Source: Chelonobacter sp050613185
GTDB lineage: Bacteria; Pseudomonadota; Gammaproteobacteria; Enterobacterales; Pasteurellaceae
Direction of reading: 5' to 3'
Assembly (NCBI RefSeq): GCF_050613185.1
Contig: NZ_CP192511.1
Span: 1,984,001-2,048,000, forward strand
Length of the DNA: 64,000 nt
The translations under genes and the position numbers were made by a program. How positions within the stretch are numbered: the first letter of the stretch is position 1; every line of letters starts with the position of its first letter. The notes beneath the pieces were generated by a model that did not search any database, was not told where the DNA came from, and was given only the letters and a program-made list of their open reading frames with translations. Below are positions 45,475 through 54,621 of this stretch, piece after piece.

Positions 45475-46338
45475 CTAACCAATCTTAACCGCTTTATACT
45501 GGCTTTGCGGTTGCATAATCAAATGGCGGGCGGCGACGATTTGCAATTCGTATTTACCGCTTTGTTGCGTCACGCTCATCACATCATTCACCGCATTGGC
45601 GGTGTGTTCGAACGCCTCTAAATCCGATTTGCCGTTTAACAAATTCGCCAAGAACACTCCGCTGGTTAAATCGCCCACCCCGACCGGATCGCGTCCGGCA
45701 AATTCATGCAGCGGACGGCTGATGTGCCAAATGCCGTCTTGGGTTGCCAGCACCATTTCAAATTGATTGGCGTCTTTGCCGACTTTGCTTAAGTGCTTCA
45801 CCAGCACTTTTTTCACGCCTTTTGCCAACAGATATTTAATCGCCTCAAGCGCGTGATCGAAATTTTCCACGCTTAAACCGCTCAACTCGCGCAATTCCAC
45901 TAAATTCGGCGCAAGCAAATCCGCCGCAGGCAGGGCGTGTTCGACCAAGAATTCCGCTACGCCCGGGGCGACGATACAGCCTTTGTCAGGGTGTCCCATC
46001 ACCGGATCACAAAAATAGATCGCATTCGGATTTAACGCTTTAATCCGTTTGACCGTATTCAGGATTTCTTGCCCCTGCTCGGCGGCGCCGATGTAACCGG
46101 AAAGAATGGCGTCGCATTCGTGCAAGGCGTCAATTTCTGCGATTCCTTGGGTGATTTCGGCGATTTGCTCTTTCGGAATCACCATGCCTTTCCATTTTTG
46201 ATATTGGGTGTGGTTGGAAAATTGTACGGTGTTTAAAGGCCAAACATCAACCCCTAACAGTTGCATTGGCAACACCGCCGCTTTATTGCCGGCATAACCG
46301 TAAACAACATGGGACTGAATGGATAAAACGTTTTTCAT
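45475..46338 (-). CDS. pdxY: Pyridoxal kinase PdxY
   Basis: PdxY phosphorylates pyridoxal in the vitamin B6 salvage pathway. The 287-residue protein matches E. coli PdxY in length. It has 'SIQSHVVYGYAGNKAAVLPMQLLGVDVWPLNTVQFSNHTQY' spread over the N-terminal substrate region, 'YFCDPVMGHPDKGC', and the catalytic ribokinase-family motif 'GRDPVGVGDLTSGVFLA' with its aspartate. It is a single gene; the toxin-antitoxin pair upstream on the same strand ends 67 bases before it. Confidence 0.95.
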   Translation of the reverse strand: MKNVLSIQSHVVYGYAGNKAAVLPMQLLGVDVWPLNTVQFSNHTQYQKWKGMVIPKEQIAEITQGIAEIDALHECDAILSGYIGAAEQGQEILNTVKRIKALNPNAIYFCDPVMGHPDKGCIVAPGVAEFLVEHALPAADLLAPNLVELRELSGLSVENFDHALEAIKYLLAKGVKKVLVKHLSKVGKDANQFEMVLATQDGIWHISRPLHEFAGRDPVGVGDLTSGVFLANLLNGKSDLEAFEHTANAVNDVMSVTQQSGKYELQIVAARHLIMQPQSQYKAVKIG

Positions 46339-46405
46339 TGGGTAACCTTTGATAAATAAAGAGAAAAGATAATTGGAAACATGAAGTTAATTTCAGTCAA
46401 AACAT

Positions 46406-46687
46406 TCAGCAAGGTCTCTGGGATACAGCACTGTGAATAACAGCCAACACGACAACCTCATTCGCTTCATAACGATATACAACCCGATATTTTTCAGGGT
46501 AGATTTCGCTTGTACCGTCAGGTGGTGGTTTTCCCATTTGAGGAAACGGCGTTAGATTTTCAATGCTGTTATAGATTTTCTGTACAAGCTCAATCGCCGT
46601 TCGCATATTGGCGCGTTCAGTTAAATCATAAACGATATTATTCAAGTCATTTTGAGCTGAAATTGTATAGATAATTTTAGGCTGCAA
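46406..46687 (-). CDS. RelE/ParE-family toxin
   Basis: The 93-residue product has the ParE/RelE plasmid-stabilisation pattern: 'IIYTISAQNDLNNIVYDLTE', 'AIELVQKIYNSIENLTPFPQMGKPPPDG', and C-terminal strands 'YRVVYRYEANEVVVLAVIHSA'. The start is a TTG at 46687, which overlaps the end of the upstream antitoxin gene by 11 bases. No in-frame ATG is better placed. The family poisons gyrase or cleaves mRNA; the 'PQMGKP' and 'YRVVYRYE' motifs favour ParE-like activity. Confidence 0.85.
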   Translation of the reverse strand: MQPKIIYTISAQNDLNNIVYDLTERANMRTAIELVQKIYNSIENLTPFPQMGKPPPDGTSEIYPEKYRVVYRYEANEVVVLAVIHSAVSQRPC

Positions 46688-46838
46688 GGCAACCTGCCTT
46701 TTCAGCCTTTAATGCGGTTTCAATGAGAGAACGATAGACTTCTTCAGAATCAACGACACGTCCGTTCTTGCAATCTTCAAGTGCTTTAGCTACTTTTTCA
46801 TCACGGAATTTTTTATATTCAGCAGTCATATTTTCCAT
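46677..46838 (-). CDS. Small antitoxin paired with the RelE/ParE toxin
   Basis: This 53-residue frame begins 'MENMTAEYKKFRDEKVAKAL' at the ATG at 46838, preceded by GAGAGGA, and ends 'KAEKAGCLAA'. It overlaps the toxin start. The composition is charged and helical with the central 'GRVVDSEEVYRSLIETAL', resembling the C-terminal half of ParD-like antitoxins, but the family is not certain. Upstream, CTAC-AAC-GTAG at 46882-46892 is a small palindrome that could be an operator. It is unusually short for an antitoxin that must also bind DNA. Confidence 0.75.
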   Translation of the reverse strand: MENMTAEYKKFRDEKVAKALEDCKNGRVVDSEEVYRSLIETALKAEKAGCLAA

Positions 46839-46930
46839 AAATTCCTCTCGTTAGCATTGCTATTTTGTTTCAATTAACATACTACAACGTAGCAGAATTG
46901 CAATCTTTCGTTCTCAATATTGCGTTAGAT

Positions 46931-47884
46931 TTAACAATAGCCATAGCTCATCAACCGTTGATAACGGCGATCTAACAGCGATTTTTGATCTAGCACCTCG
47001 AGATCTTGCAGATCGTTTAACAAGCGTTGTTTTAACTTTTCCGCCATTAATTCTATATTACGGTGTGCGCCGCCGAGTGGTTCATCAATAATATTGTCGA
47101 TTAATTTTAATTCTTTCAGCCGTTTCGCCGTAATGCCCATGGCTTCGGCGGCAAGTGAGGCTTTATCCGCGCTTTTCCACAAAATTGAGGCGCAGCCTTC
47201 AGGGGAAATAACGGAATAGGTGCTGTATTGCAACATATTCACTTTATCGCCGACACCGATTGCCAACGCACCGCCGGAACCGCCTTCGCCGATCACGGTA
47301 CAGATAACCGGTACTTTTAAGGTGGACATTTCGCGCAGGTTGCGTGCAATCGCTTCCGATTGACCGCGTTCTTCCGCGCCCACGCCCGGATAGGCGCCCG
47401 GGGTGTCGATAAAGGTGATGATCGGCATTTTGAAACGTTCGGCAAGTTGCATTAAACGCAGGGCTTTGCGATAGCCTTCCGGCGCCGGCATGCCGAAATT
47501 ACGTTTTACTTTGTCTTTTACGCTGCGCCCTTTTTGGTGTCCGATAATCATCACCGGTTTGCCGTCCAAACGGGCAATCCCGCCGACAATCGCTTTATCG
47601 TCGGCAAACGCACGGTCGCCGGCAAGCTCTTCAAAATCGGTAAAAATCCGCTCGATATAATCTAAGGTATAAGGGCGTTGCGGGTGGCGCGCCATTTTCG
47701 ATACCTGCCACGGATCAAGGTTGGCAAAGGTTTTCTTGGTTAATTCTTCGCTTTTTTTGCGCAGCCGTTTGATTTCGTCATCAAGATTGATTTTGTCATC
47801 TTGTTGGGTAACGGAACGCAAAGATTCAATCTTGGCTTCCAGTTCGGCAATCGGTAATTCAAAATCTAAAAATTCTTGGCTCAT
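46931..47884 (-). CDS. accA: Acetyl-CoA carboxylase carboxyltransferase alpha subunit
   Basis: AccA and AccD form the carboxyltransferase that makes malonyl-CoA for fatty acid synthesis. The 317-residue product (319 in E. coli) begins 'MSQEFLDFELPIAELEAKI' with a coiled N-terminal part. It contains the crotonase-like core 'PEGYRKALRLMQLAERF', 'TFIDTPGAYPGVGAEERGQSEAIARNL' and 'IGEGGSGGALAIGVGD'. It lies 108 bases after dnaE on the same strand, the conserved dnaE-accA order of gamma-proteobacteria. Confidence 0.97.
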   Translation of the reverse strand: MSQEFLDFELPIAELEAKIESLRSVTQQDDKINLDDEIKRLRKKSEELTKKTFANLDPWQVSKMARHPQRPYTLDYIERIFTDFEELAGDRAFADDKAIVGGIARLDGKPVMIIGHQKGRSVKDKVKRNFGMPAPEGYRKALRLMQLAERFKMPIITFIDTPGAYPGVGAEERGQSEAIARNLREMSTLKVPVICTVIGEGGSGGALAIGVGDKVNMLQYSTYSVISPEGCASILWKSADKASLAAEAMGITAKRLKELKLIDNIIDEPLGGAHRNIELMAEKLKQRLLNDLQDLEVLDQKSLLDRRYQRLMSYGYC

Positions 47885-47992
47885 GCGTATTCCTGCTTGG
47901 TCAATAAAGATATTTTTATGCTAATAATATCGTATTTTAAGCTATTTCTACACCTATGGCTAAATTTTATTTTCCCAATGTAACGAATCAAA

Positions 47993-50900
47993 TTATTCAA
48001 ACTCCAATTCAACCTGATCTTCGCCTAACATGCCGCTGAGCTGTTCCAGCAGATTATCGTGCGGTTGAATCCGCCATTGCGTGCCGAGTTTCAGCAGTGC
48101 GCGCCCTTGCGGACTTTGGTAATAAATATGCACCGGCATTACGCCGCCGCTGTAAGGTTCAAGGATTTGCTTAAATTCGCGGATAAAGTGCGGTGTGATT
48201 TGCTCTTGCGTCAGGCAAATTGCCAGACTTTTGGCGTAGCGGCTGCGTGCCTGATCGAGCGGCAGCAGTTCGCGCACGTTCATTTTCAAGCCTTGGGTGA
48301 AATCATCGTGGCTGACTTGCCCGCTGACGATCACGATTTGATCTTTTTCCAGATAGTCGGCGTAATTTTGCAGTGCGTCGCTAAACAGCGTGGCATCAAG
48401 CCGACCGGAACGGTCATCGAGGGTGATAATGCCTAAGCGGTTGCCTTTTTTGGTGATCGCGATACGTGAGCTGACGATCAAACCGCAGGCGGTGCTGATT
48501 TGTCCGCGGAAATTCGGTTGCAGCTCGTTAATGCGGTGCGAGCTGTAGTGCGACAGTTCTTTCAGATAACGGCTGATCGGGTGGCTGCTGAGATACAATC
48601 CTAGTGTTTCGCGTTCACCGTCCAAAATGGTTTTTTCCGACCACTTCGGCGTGTTGGCATACGCAATTTCCACTGCTTCAGGCGCTTGGGTCAGCACGCC
48701 GAACATATCGGCTTGCCCGATCGCTTCGTCTTTGGCGTGTTGATCCGAGGCCTTCAGCGCGTCTTGCAGGTTTTTTGCCAACGCGGCGCGGTGCGGTCCT
48801 AATTTGTCAAAGGCGCCGGACATAATCAGGCTGTCAAAGGTACGTTTGTTGATTTTTTTCAGATCAACCCGGGCGCACAGATCGAATAGATCTTTAAAGC
48901 GGCCGCCTTGGTTACGCGCTTCGATAATTGCGCTAATAGGACCTTCGCCCACCCCTTTGATAGCGCCGATCCCATAGACGATTTCACCTTTTTCATTCAC
49001 GCTGAAGCGGTGGTTGCCATTGTTAATGTCCGGCGGGGTGACAGTTAAGCCCATATGCAAACATTCGTCGTATAAACCAACGATTTTATCGGTATTGTCC
49101 ATTTCCGAGGTCATCACCGCCGCCATAAATTCGGCAGGATAGTGCGCTTTCAACCATAGGGTTTGATAGGACACCAAGGCATAAGCGGCGGAGTGGGATT
49201 TGTTAAAACCGTAACCGGCGAATTTTTCCACTAAGTCGAAAATTTTCATCGACAGTTCGCCGTCCACGCCGTTTTTAATCGCCCCTTCTTCAAACACCGA
49301 GCGCTGTTTCGCCATCTCTTCCGGTTTCTTTTTACCCATGGCACGACGCAGTAAATCCGCACCGCCCAAGGTATAACCGGCAAGAACTTGCGCAATCTGC
49401 ATGACTTGCTCTTGATACAGAATAATGCCGTAGGTCGGCTCTAAAATCGGCTTCAATGAGTCGTGTTGATATTCGGCGTCAGGGTAAGAAATTTCTTCTT
49501 CACCGTGTTTGCGTCGGATGAAGTTGTCCACCATGCCCGATTGTAACGGACCGGGGCGGAACAGGGCTACCAAGGCGATAATATCTTCAAAACAGTCGGG
49601 TTTGAGGCGTTTAATCAAGTCTTTCATGCCGCGCGATTCGAGCTGGAATACGGCGGTGGTTTCCGCTTTCAGCAGCAATTCAAACGCTTTCGGATCGTCC
49701 AGCGGAATGCGTTCGATATTGACCGGCGGCTGATTTTCTTTGGTGAGGCGGGCGTTAATCATATCCACCGCCCATTTGATAATCGTCAGCGTGCGCAAGC
49801 CCAAGAAGTCAAACTTCACCAAACCGGCGTATTCGACATCGTTTTTATCGAAGTGGGTAACCGGGTGCAAGCCTTCGGGATCGCAATATAACGGCGAAAA
49901 ATCAGTAATTAAGGTGGGCGAGATCACCACGCCACCGGCGTGTTTACCGGCGTTACGTGTCACCCCTTCCAGTTGGCGCGCCATGTCGATCAGGGCTTTG
50001 ACTTCCTCGTCGCTGTTGTAAATTTGATCGAGCATTGGCTCTTCTTCAAAGGCTTTGGCAAGGGTCATGCCCGGCGTAGGCGGAATTAATTTAGAGATCC
50101 GATCAACAAAACCGTAAGGGTGGCTGAGCACCCGCCCGACATCGCGGATAACCGCTTTTGCCGCCATGGTGCCGAAGGTGATGATTTGCGACACCGCACC
50201 GCGACCGTACATTTCGGCAACGTGTTCGATCACCAGATCGCGCCCGTCCATACAGAAATCGACGTCAAAATCGGGCATGGAAACCCGTTCCGGATTAAGG
50301 AAACGCTCGAACAGCAGATCGAATTCCAACGGATCGAGGTCGGTAATTTTCAGCGCATATGCCACCAACGAACCCGCACCGGAACCGCGCCCCGGTCCGA
50401 CCGGAATATCATTGTCTTTCGACCATTGGATAAATTCCATTACGATTAAGAAGTAACCGGGGAAGCCCATTTGGTTAATCACATCGAGTTCGATTTTTAG
50501 CCGTTCGTCATATTCCGGGCGGCGCTGTTTACGGATTTCTTCATCAGGAAACAGGGTTAACAACCGCTCTTCCAAACCTTCTTCGGAACGTTTGACCAGA
50601 TAATCTTCGGTGCTGAGGTCGCCGGTCGGAAATTGCGGCAGAAAATATTCGCCCAAACGAATGGTGACGTTACAGCGTTGTGCAATCAGCAGCGTATTTT
50701 CAATCGCTTGCGGAATGTCATGGAACAGATTGCACATTTCCTGTTCGCTGCGGAAATATTGCTGTTCGCTGTAACGTTGCGGGCGTTTCGGATCATCCAG
50801 CGTGAAACTGTCGTGAATCGCAACCCGAATTTCGTGCGCCTCAAAATCTTCGGCTTTTAGAAAACAGACCTCATTGGTGGCGACCACGGGCAACAGCTGC

Positions 50901-51511
50901 TGCTGCGCCAGCGGCAGAACGTGCTGAATATAGCGTTCTTCGTCTTGCCGCCCGGTGCGGGTCAGGCTGAGGTAATAATGATCGGCAAAATACTGCTGAT
51001 AAAAGGCAAGTGCGGTCTGAACATTGTCGGGTTGCTGTTTTAACAGGAATTTACCGACATCGCCGTTGCGGCCGCCGGATAAAATAATAATCCCGTTGCG
51101 GTGTTCTACCAGCCAATCCTGTTCGAGAATCGGTTTGTCCAGATAGCCGCGTTGATATGCCTTGGAAATCAGTAAAGTGATATTTTTATAACCGTCGTTA
51201 TTTTTTGCCAGCAATGTCAGCGAAAACGGCTCGTCGCCGCTCAGTTCGCTGTGCACCAACACATCGACGCCGATAATCGGCTTCACGCCCGACGACAACG
51301 CCTCGCCGTAAAAACGTACCAAGCCGCAAAAGTTACTAAAATCGGTCAGTGCCATTGCCACCATTTGCTCGGCGGCACAGGCTTTGACCAACGGTTTGAC
51401 TTTCGCCAAACCGTCGATCATCGAAAAATCACTGTGTACTTGCAAATGTACAAAACGCGGCGGCACAAGTTGTTGTGCCGCGGGCTCATTTTGGGTTATA
51501 TGCTCTGTCAT
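47993..51511 (-). CDS. dnaE: DNA polymerase III alpha subunit
   Basis: DnaE is the replicative polymerase. The 1172-residue product (1160 in E. coli) has an N-terminal PHP domain ('FVHLQVHSDFSMIDGLAKV'). The palm carries the catalytic aspartates in 'MPDFDVDFCMDGRD' near residues 410-420 and a third further on. The fingers and thumb follow ('GYGFNKSHSAAYALVSYQTLW'), then a helix-hairpin-helix region and an OB domain with 'GIITLDDRSGRLDATLFSD'. The C-terminus binds tau. The first residues 'MTEHITQNEPAAQQL' form a short extension before the PHP domain. Its proofreading partner dnaQ is also in this window, 16 kb away. Confidence 0.98.
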   Translation of the reverse strand: MTEHITQNEPAAQQLVPPRFVHLQVHSDFSMIDGLAKVKPLVKACAAEQMVAMALTDFSNFCGLVRFYGEALSSGVKPIIGVDVLVHSELSGDEPFSLTLLAKNNDGYKNITLLISKAYQRGYLDKPILEQDWLVEHRNGIIILSGGRNGDVGKFLLKQQPDNVQTALAFYQQYFADHYYLSLTRTGRQDEERYIQHVLPLAQQQLLPVVATNEVCFLKAEDFEAHEIRVAIHDSFTLDDPKRPQRYSEQQYFRSEQEMCNLFHDIPQAIENTLLIAQRCNVTIRLGEYFLPQFPTGDLSTEDYLVKRSEEGLEERLLTLFPDEEIRKQRRPEYDERLKIELDVINQMGFPGYFLIVMEFIQWSKDNDIPVGPGRGSGAGSLVAYALKITDLDPLEFDLLFERFLNPERVSMPDFDVDFCMDGRDLVIEHVAEMYGRGAVSQIITFGTMAAKAVIRDVGRVLSHPYGFVDRISKLIPPTPGMTLAKAFEEEPMLDQIYNSDEEVKALIDMARQLEGVTRNAGKHAGGVVISPTLITDFSPLYCDPEGLHPVTHFDKNDVEYAGLVKFDFLGLRTLTIIKWAVDMINARLTKENQPPVNIERIPLDDPKAFELLLKAETTAVFQLESRGMKDLIKRLKPDCFEDIIALVALFRPGPLQSGMVDNFIRRKHGEEEISYPDAEYQHDSLKPILEPTYGIILYQEQVMQIAQVLAGYTLGGADLLRRAMGKKKPEEMAKQRSVFEEGAIKNGVDGELSMKIFDLVEKFAGYGFNKSHSAAYALVSYQTLWLKAHYPAEFMAAVMTSEMDNTDKIVGLYDECLHMGLTVTPPDINNGNHRFSVNEKGEIVYGIGAIKGVGEGPISAIIEARNQGGRFKDLFDLCARVDLKKINKRTFDSLIMSGAFDKLGPHRAALAKNLQDALKASDQHAKDEAIGQADMFGVLTQAPEAVEIAYANTPKWSEKTILDGERETLGLYLSSHPISRYLKELSHYSSHRINELQPNFRGQISTACGLIVSSRIAITKKGNRLGIITLDDRSGRLDATLFSDALQNYADYLEKDQIVIVSGQVSHDDFTQGLKMNVRELLPLDQARSRYAKSLAICLTQEQITPHFIREFKQILEPYSGGVMPVHIYYQSPQGRALLKLGTQWRIQPHDNLLEQLSGMLGEDQVELEFE

Positions 51512-51525
51512 ATGGTTGAATAAAT

Positions 51526-52872
51526 CTAGTGAGACAAGTAAGCATTCAGATCGTCGTTTTTACGTGCGCGGCTTTCGGCGTTCGGGCGCAAATAATCTTC
51601 TTTATTCGGATCCACTTTTTTGGCTTGCTGGATCATTTTTTCAATCGTCATGCCTTGTACTAAAATCGAGAACATCACCACCGCATAGGTCATCACCAAA
51701 ATCACATCGCGCACGTCCATACCGTCGATTATCGCGGTTTGCGCCGGAATTGACAACGCCATTGCCAGTGCCAGACCGCCGCGTAAGCCGCCCCAGGTCA
51801 TGATTTTCAAGGTGTACGGATTATAGGTTCTGAAGCGCGTAAATACGGTATAAGGAATCAACAGGCTGATATAGCGTGCCGCCAAACAAATTGGAATGGC
51901 AAGCAGCATAAGGATAAAACTCTGCCAAGAAACATTAATCAACAATAATGCCAAACCGATTAACAGGAACAGCAGGGAGTTAAGGAAATGGTCGATCATT
52001 TCCCAAAAGTGATCCAGATAACGCTGGCTTTGTTCGGAAAAGCCTTTGCTGCGCGTCCAGTTGCCGACCATAATGCCGGACACCACCATTGCCAAGGCAC
52101 CGGAAACGCCTAACGTGTTGGCAAGGATAAAACCGGCGGTCGGAATGGTCAGGGTGAGCAAAATTTCCATGCTGCCGTCATCGGTGGCGGAAATCAGCAA
52201 ATGTGCCGCAAAGCCGAGCAGAAAACCAAAAATAATTCCACCGCCCGCTTCATGTACGAACAGTTCGACAATCCCGCCAACCGTCGGCTCACCGCCGCCG
52301 AAAGCAACGGTCAGGATGGTGATGAAAACAACTAAGCCGACGCCGTCGTTAAACAACGATTCCCCTTCAACTTGCATGGACAAGCGTTTTGGCGCACGCA
52401 GATTCTTGATAATTGCCAATACCGCAATCGGGTCAGTCGGGGAAATCAATGAACCGAATAACAGGCAGTAAATAAACGCAATCGGCAGTCCGATTAATTG
52501 GGCGCAGAGATAAATCAATACACCGATAATAAAGGTGGAGGCAAGGGTCGAAAACAACGCAAATACCGTAATTTCCCATTTCTGATCTTTCAGAATCGGC
52601 AATTTAATCCCCAGTGCGCCGGCGAACAGCAGAAACCCTAAAATCCCGTTTAATAAAAAACTTTTAAAATCAATTTGTTGCATAATGCCTAAGGCGAAGT
52701 TTTCAATGCTAAACCAGCCCAGCTTGCCACTGACCAATAAAAACAACGAACCGACCATTGCCGCCGCACTGATTGCAATGGTCGATTGAATGCGATGGCT
52801 GATTTTATGGGTGACAAAGCCGATTAAAATCGACAAAGCGGAAAGCAGGCAGATGTAGGTATAAATACCCAT
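51526..52872 (-). CDS. CPA1-family Na+(K+)/H+ antiporter
   Basis: The 448-residue membrane protein has 12-13 predicted segments and the CPA1 signature residues. These are 'LLFAGALGIKLPIL', 'GSLISPTDPIAVLAIIKNL', and the ion-binding Asn-Asp pair in 'VEGESLFNDGVGLVVF', followed by 'TWGGLRGGLALAMALSIP'. It would exchange cytoplasmic sodium or potassium for protons, helping pH and salt balance. The charged C-terminal tail is short. It ends 14 bases before dnaE on the same strand, so readthrough into dnaE is likely. Confidence 0.9.
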   Translation of the reverse strand: MGIYTYICLLSALSILIGFVTHKISHRIQSTIAISAAAMVGSLFLLVSGKLGWFSIENFALGIMQQIDFKSFLLNGILGFLLFAGALGIKLPILKDQKWEITVFALFSTLASTFIIGVLIYLCAQLIGLPIAFIYCLLFGSLISPTDPIAVLAIIKNLRAPKRLSMQVEGESLFNDGVGLVVFITILTVAFGGGEPTVGGIVELFVHEAGGGIIFGFLLGFAAHLLISATDDGSMEILLTLTIPTAGFILANTLGVSGALAMVVSGIMVGNWTRSKGFSEQSQRYLDHFWEMIDHFLNSLLFLLIGLALLLINVSWQSFILMLLAIPICLAARYISLLIPYTVFTRFRTYNPYTLKIMTWGGLRGGLALAMALSIPAQTAIIDGMDVRDVILVMTYAVVMFSILVQGMTIEKMIQQAKKVDPNKEDYLRPNAESRARKNDDLNAYLSH

Positions 52873-53003
52873 ATTAAAACCTCTGGCAAAAGAAAAAGGG
52901 TTGCCGCCGAATCAGGCGAAAGTAGTGCAAATTAAAACAATTCAGCGATCAGATGTAAAGTGTTATATTGTAGCCATCCGAGATTTTTACTGACCGATAA
53001 CGA

Positions 53004-53879
53004 TTGATGAGAAAAAGAATCCGAATTTTATGCGTATTGTTCGCCGTGCTCATCGGGCTGGGCGGATATTATTTACAACCGCTCACTATTTTTACCACGC
53101 CGAAAATTGAAACCGTTAATCTGAATCCGCAGGATTACCGTCAAAGTGCGGTTGGCGAAAATATCTTGTGTTATGACCGCACTTTGCCGCTGCATGGTGA
53201 ATTGCAGGCTAAAGCGCGGTATAAAATGCTGGTTTGGAATCTGCATAAAGGCGAAGATGAAGGTTGGCAGCAACGGTTGTCCGCTTATGCCGACAAGGCG
53301 GATTTTGTACTATTGCAAGAAGCCAGCCAGCAAAATCAGATCGATCGGTTGTTGTCGCAAAAAAAGTGGTTTGGTATCCACGCCGGCACATTTGCTTACC
53401 GCGAGAATATGTCGGGCGTGATGTTATTGTCGACTTTTGCGCCGCAGCGTTATTGTGTCGGCAGTGAAGCGGAACCTTGGATTCGCATTCCGAAAATCGC
53501 CGAAGCGGCGACTTATCCATTGAATGCCGACCGCACGTTGTTGGTGATTAATCTGCATTTGGTCAATTTCGAATGGAACCCGCTAAATTATTCGCGCCAA
53601 CTGCGCGGGCTGTTTCACTTAGTCAGCCAACACCAAGGCCCGATTATTCTGGCGGGGGATTTTAACAGTTGGAGCGAAAGACGCCTGAATTTAATCCAAC
53701 AATTGGCACGGCAATACGGATTGAATGAAGTGCGGTTTAGCCCGGACGAACGCATGCGTTTTTTGGGTAATCCGTTGGATCATATTTTTGTGCGCGGGAT
53801 CCGCCTGTTCAACAGCTGGACCGAACAAACCGCCGCCTCGGATCATAATCCGTTGTTTATTGAGTTTGGGCTGGAGTAG
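53004..53879 (+). CDS. YafD-like endonuclease/exonuclease/phosphatase family protein
   Basis: The 291-residue protein has one N-terminal membrane anchor (about residues 5-24) and an EEP-superfamily domain. Catalytic motifs are 'LVWNLHKGEDEGW', 'LLQEAS', 'VINLHLVNFEWNP', 'ILAGDFNSWSERR' and 'LDHIFVRGI...ASDHNPLFIEF'. It resembles E. coli YafD, whose substrate is not settled; relatives include phosphodiesterases and DNases. The N-terminus suggests it is tethered with the domain outside the cytoplasm. It is divergent from the antiporter gene. Confidence 0.85.
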   Translation: MMRKRIRILCVLFAVLIGLGGYYLQPLTIFTTPKIETVNLNPQDYRQSAVGENILCYDRTLPLHGELQAKARYKMLVWNLHKGEDEGWQQRLSAYADKADFVLLQEASQQNQIDRLLSQKKWFGIHAGTFAYRENMSGVMLLSTFAPQRYCVGSEAEPWIRIPKIAEAATYPLNADRTLLVINLHLVNFEWNPLNYSRQLRGLFHLVSQHQGPIILAGDFNSWSERRLNLIQQLARQYGLNEVRFSPDERMRFLGNPLDHIFVRGIRLFNSWTEQTAASDHNPLFIEFGLE

Positions 53880-53944
53880 GTTGTTAGATGGTCTGTCTTG
53901 AGCAATGAGATTTATCATTTGGCTAAATTTCACACAAGAGGTAT

Positions 53945-53967
53945 GGTATCTACCAATGATAGCTACC
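53945..53967. promoter_or_regulatory. Probable vapBC operator palindrome
   Basis: GGTATCTA (53945-53952) and TAGCTACC (53960-53967) are an 8-base inverted repeat with one mismatch around CCAATGA. It lies 12 bases before the vapB start, where VapBC complexes usually bind to repress their own promoter. Confidence 0.55.
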
Positions 53968-53979
53968 GGGAGAAAGGCA

Positions 53980-54210
53980 ATGGAAATGGCTAAAATTTTT
54001 ACCAGTGGAAGAAGTCAAGCAGTGCGTTTGCCGAAAAAATACCGCTTTAATAGCGAAGAAGTGGCAATTCGACATTTTGGCAACGGCGTTTTATTACTGC
54101 CAACCGACAATCCTTGGCTGTTGATGCAAGAAGCGCTAGATGAATTTGAACCCGGTTTTTTATTGGAAAGAGCAGAACAGACGGAAGTGGAGCGCGAGGA
54201 ATTATTATAA
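53980..54210 (+). CDS. vapB: VapB-family antitoxin
   Basis: The 76-residue protein begins 'MEMAKIFTSGRSQAVRLPKKYRF', the swapped-hairpin (AbrB/SpoVT-like) DNA-binding motif of VapB antitoxins. The C-terminal region has 'WLLMQEALDEFEPGFL', which would bind VapC. I chose the ATG at 53980, which has GGGAG and AAAGG upstream; the ATG at 53986 is also possible. The frame is open further upstream but lacks conserved sequence there. Its stop overlaps the vapC start codon by one base. Confidence 0.9.
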   Translation: MEMAKIFTSGRSQAVRLPKKYRFNSEEVAIRHFGNGVLLLPTDNPWLLMQEALDEFEPGFLLERAEQTEVEREELL

Positions 54211-54602
54211 TGTATATGCTTGATACTAATATTTGTATCATCAATCATAAACCGGAAAGCGTTTTTAAAAAATTCCAAACTTTTCACTTAGGGGACTTAT
54301 GTATTTCCAGTATTACGGCGGCGGAATTGGCTTTCGGCGTAGAAAAATCAGGTTCAGTCAAAAATAAAGCCGCCTTAGAAAAATTTCTGGCACCGCTGGA
54401 AATGCCGGAATTTTCAGAAACGGCTATTTGGCACTATGCCAAAATTCGTGCTGATTTGGAAAAAACAGGGCGGGTTGTCGGCAGTTTAGATATGCTGATT
54501 GCAGCGCATGCGCTTGCCCAAAACAGCATTCTAGTGACCAACAACACGAAAGAATTTATGCGAATTCCGCGATTACGATTAGAAAATTGGATCAGCGGGT
54601 AA
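54210..54602 (+). CDS. vapC: VapC-family PIN-domain ribonuclease toxin
   Basis: VapC toxins cut initiator tRNA or the sarcin-ricin loop of 23S rRNA. The 130-residue product has the PIN-domain acids Asp5 ('MLDTNICI'), Glu39 ('TAAELAFG') and Asp near 97-100 ('GSLDMLIAAHAL'), followed by 'LVTNNTKEFMRIPRLRLENW'. It closely fits the VapC group common in Haemophilus and enteric plasmids (MvpT-like). It is translationally coupled to vapB. The pair lies between the yafD-like gene and cca in an otherwise conserved area. Confidence 0.93.
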   Translation: MYMLDTNICIINHKPESVFKKFQTFHLGDLCISSITAAELAFGVEKSGSVKNKAALEKFLAPLEMPEFSETAIWHYAKIRADLEKTGRVVGSLDMLIAAHALAQNSILVTNNTKEFMRIPRLRLENWISG

Positions 54603-54621
54603 TATGTTAGAGTGAGAATAA

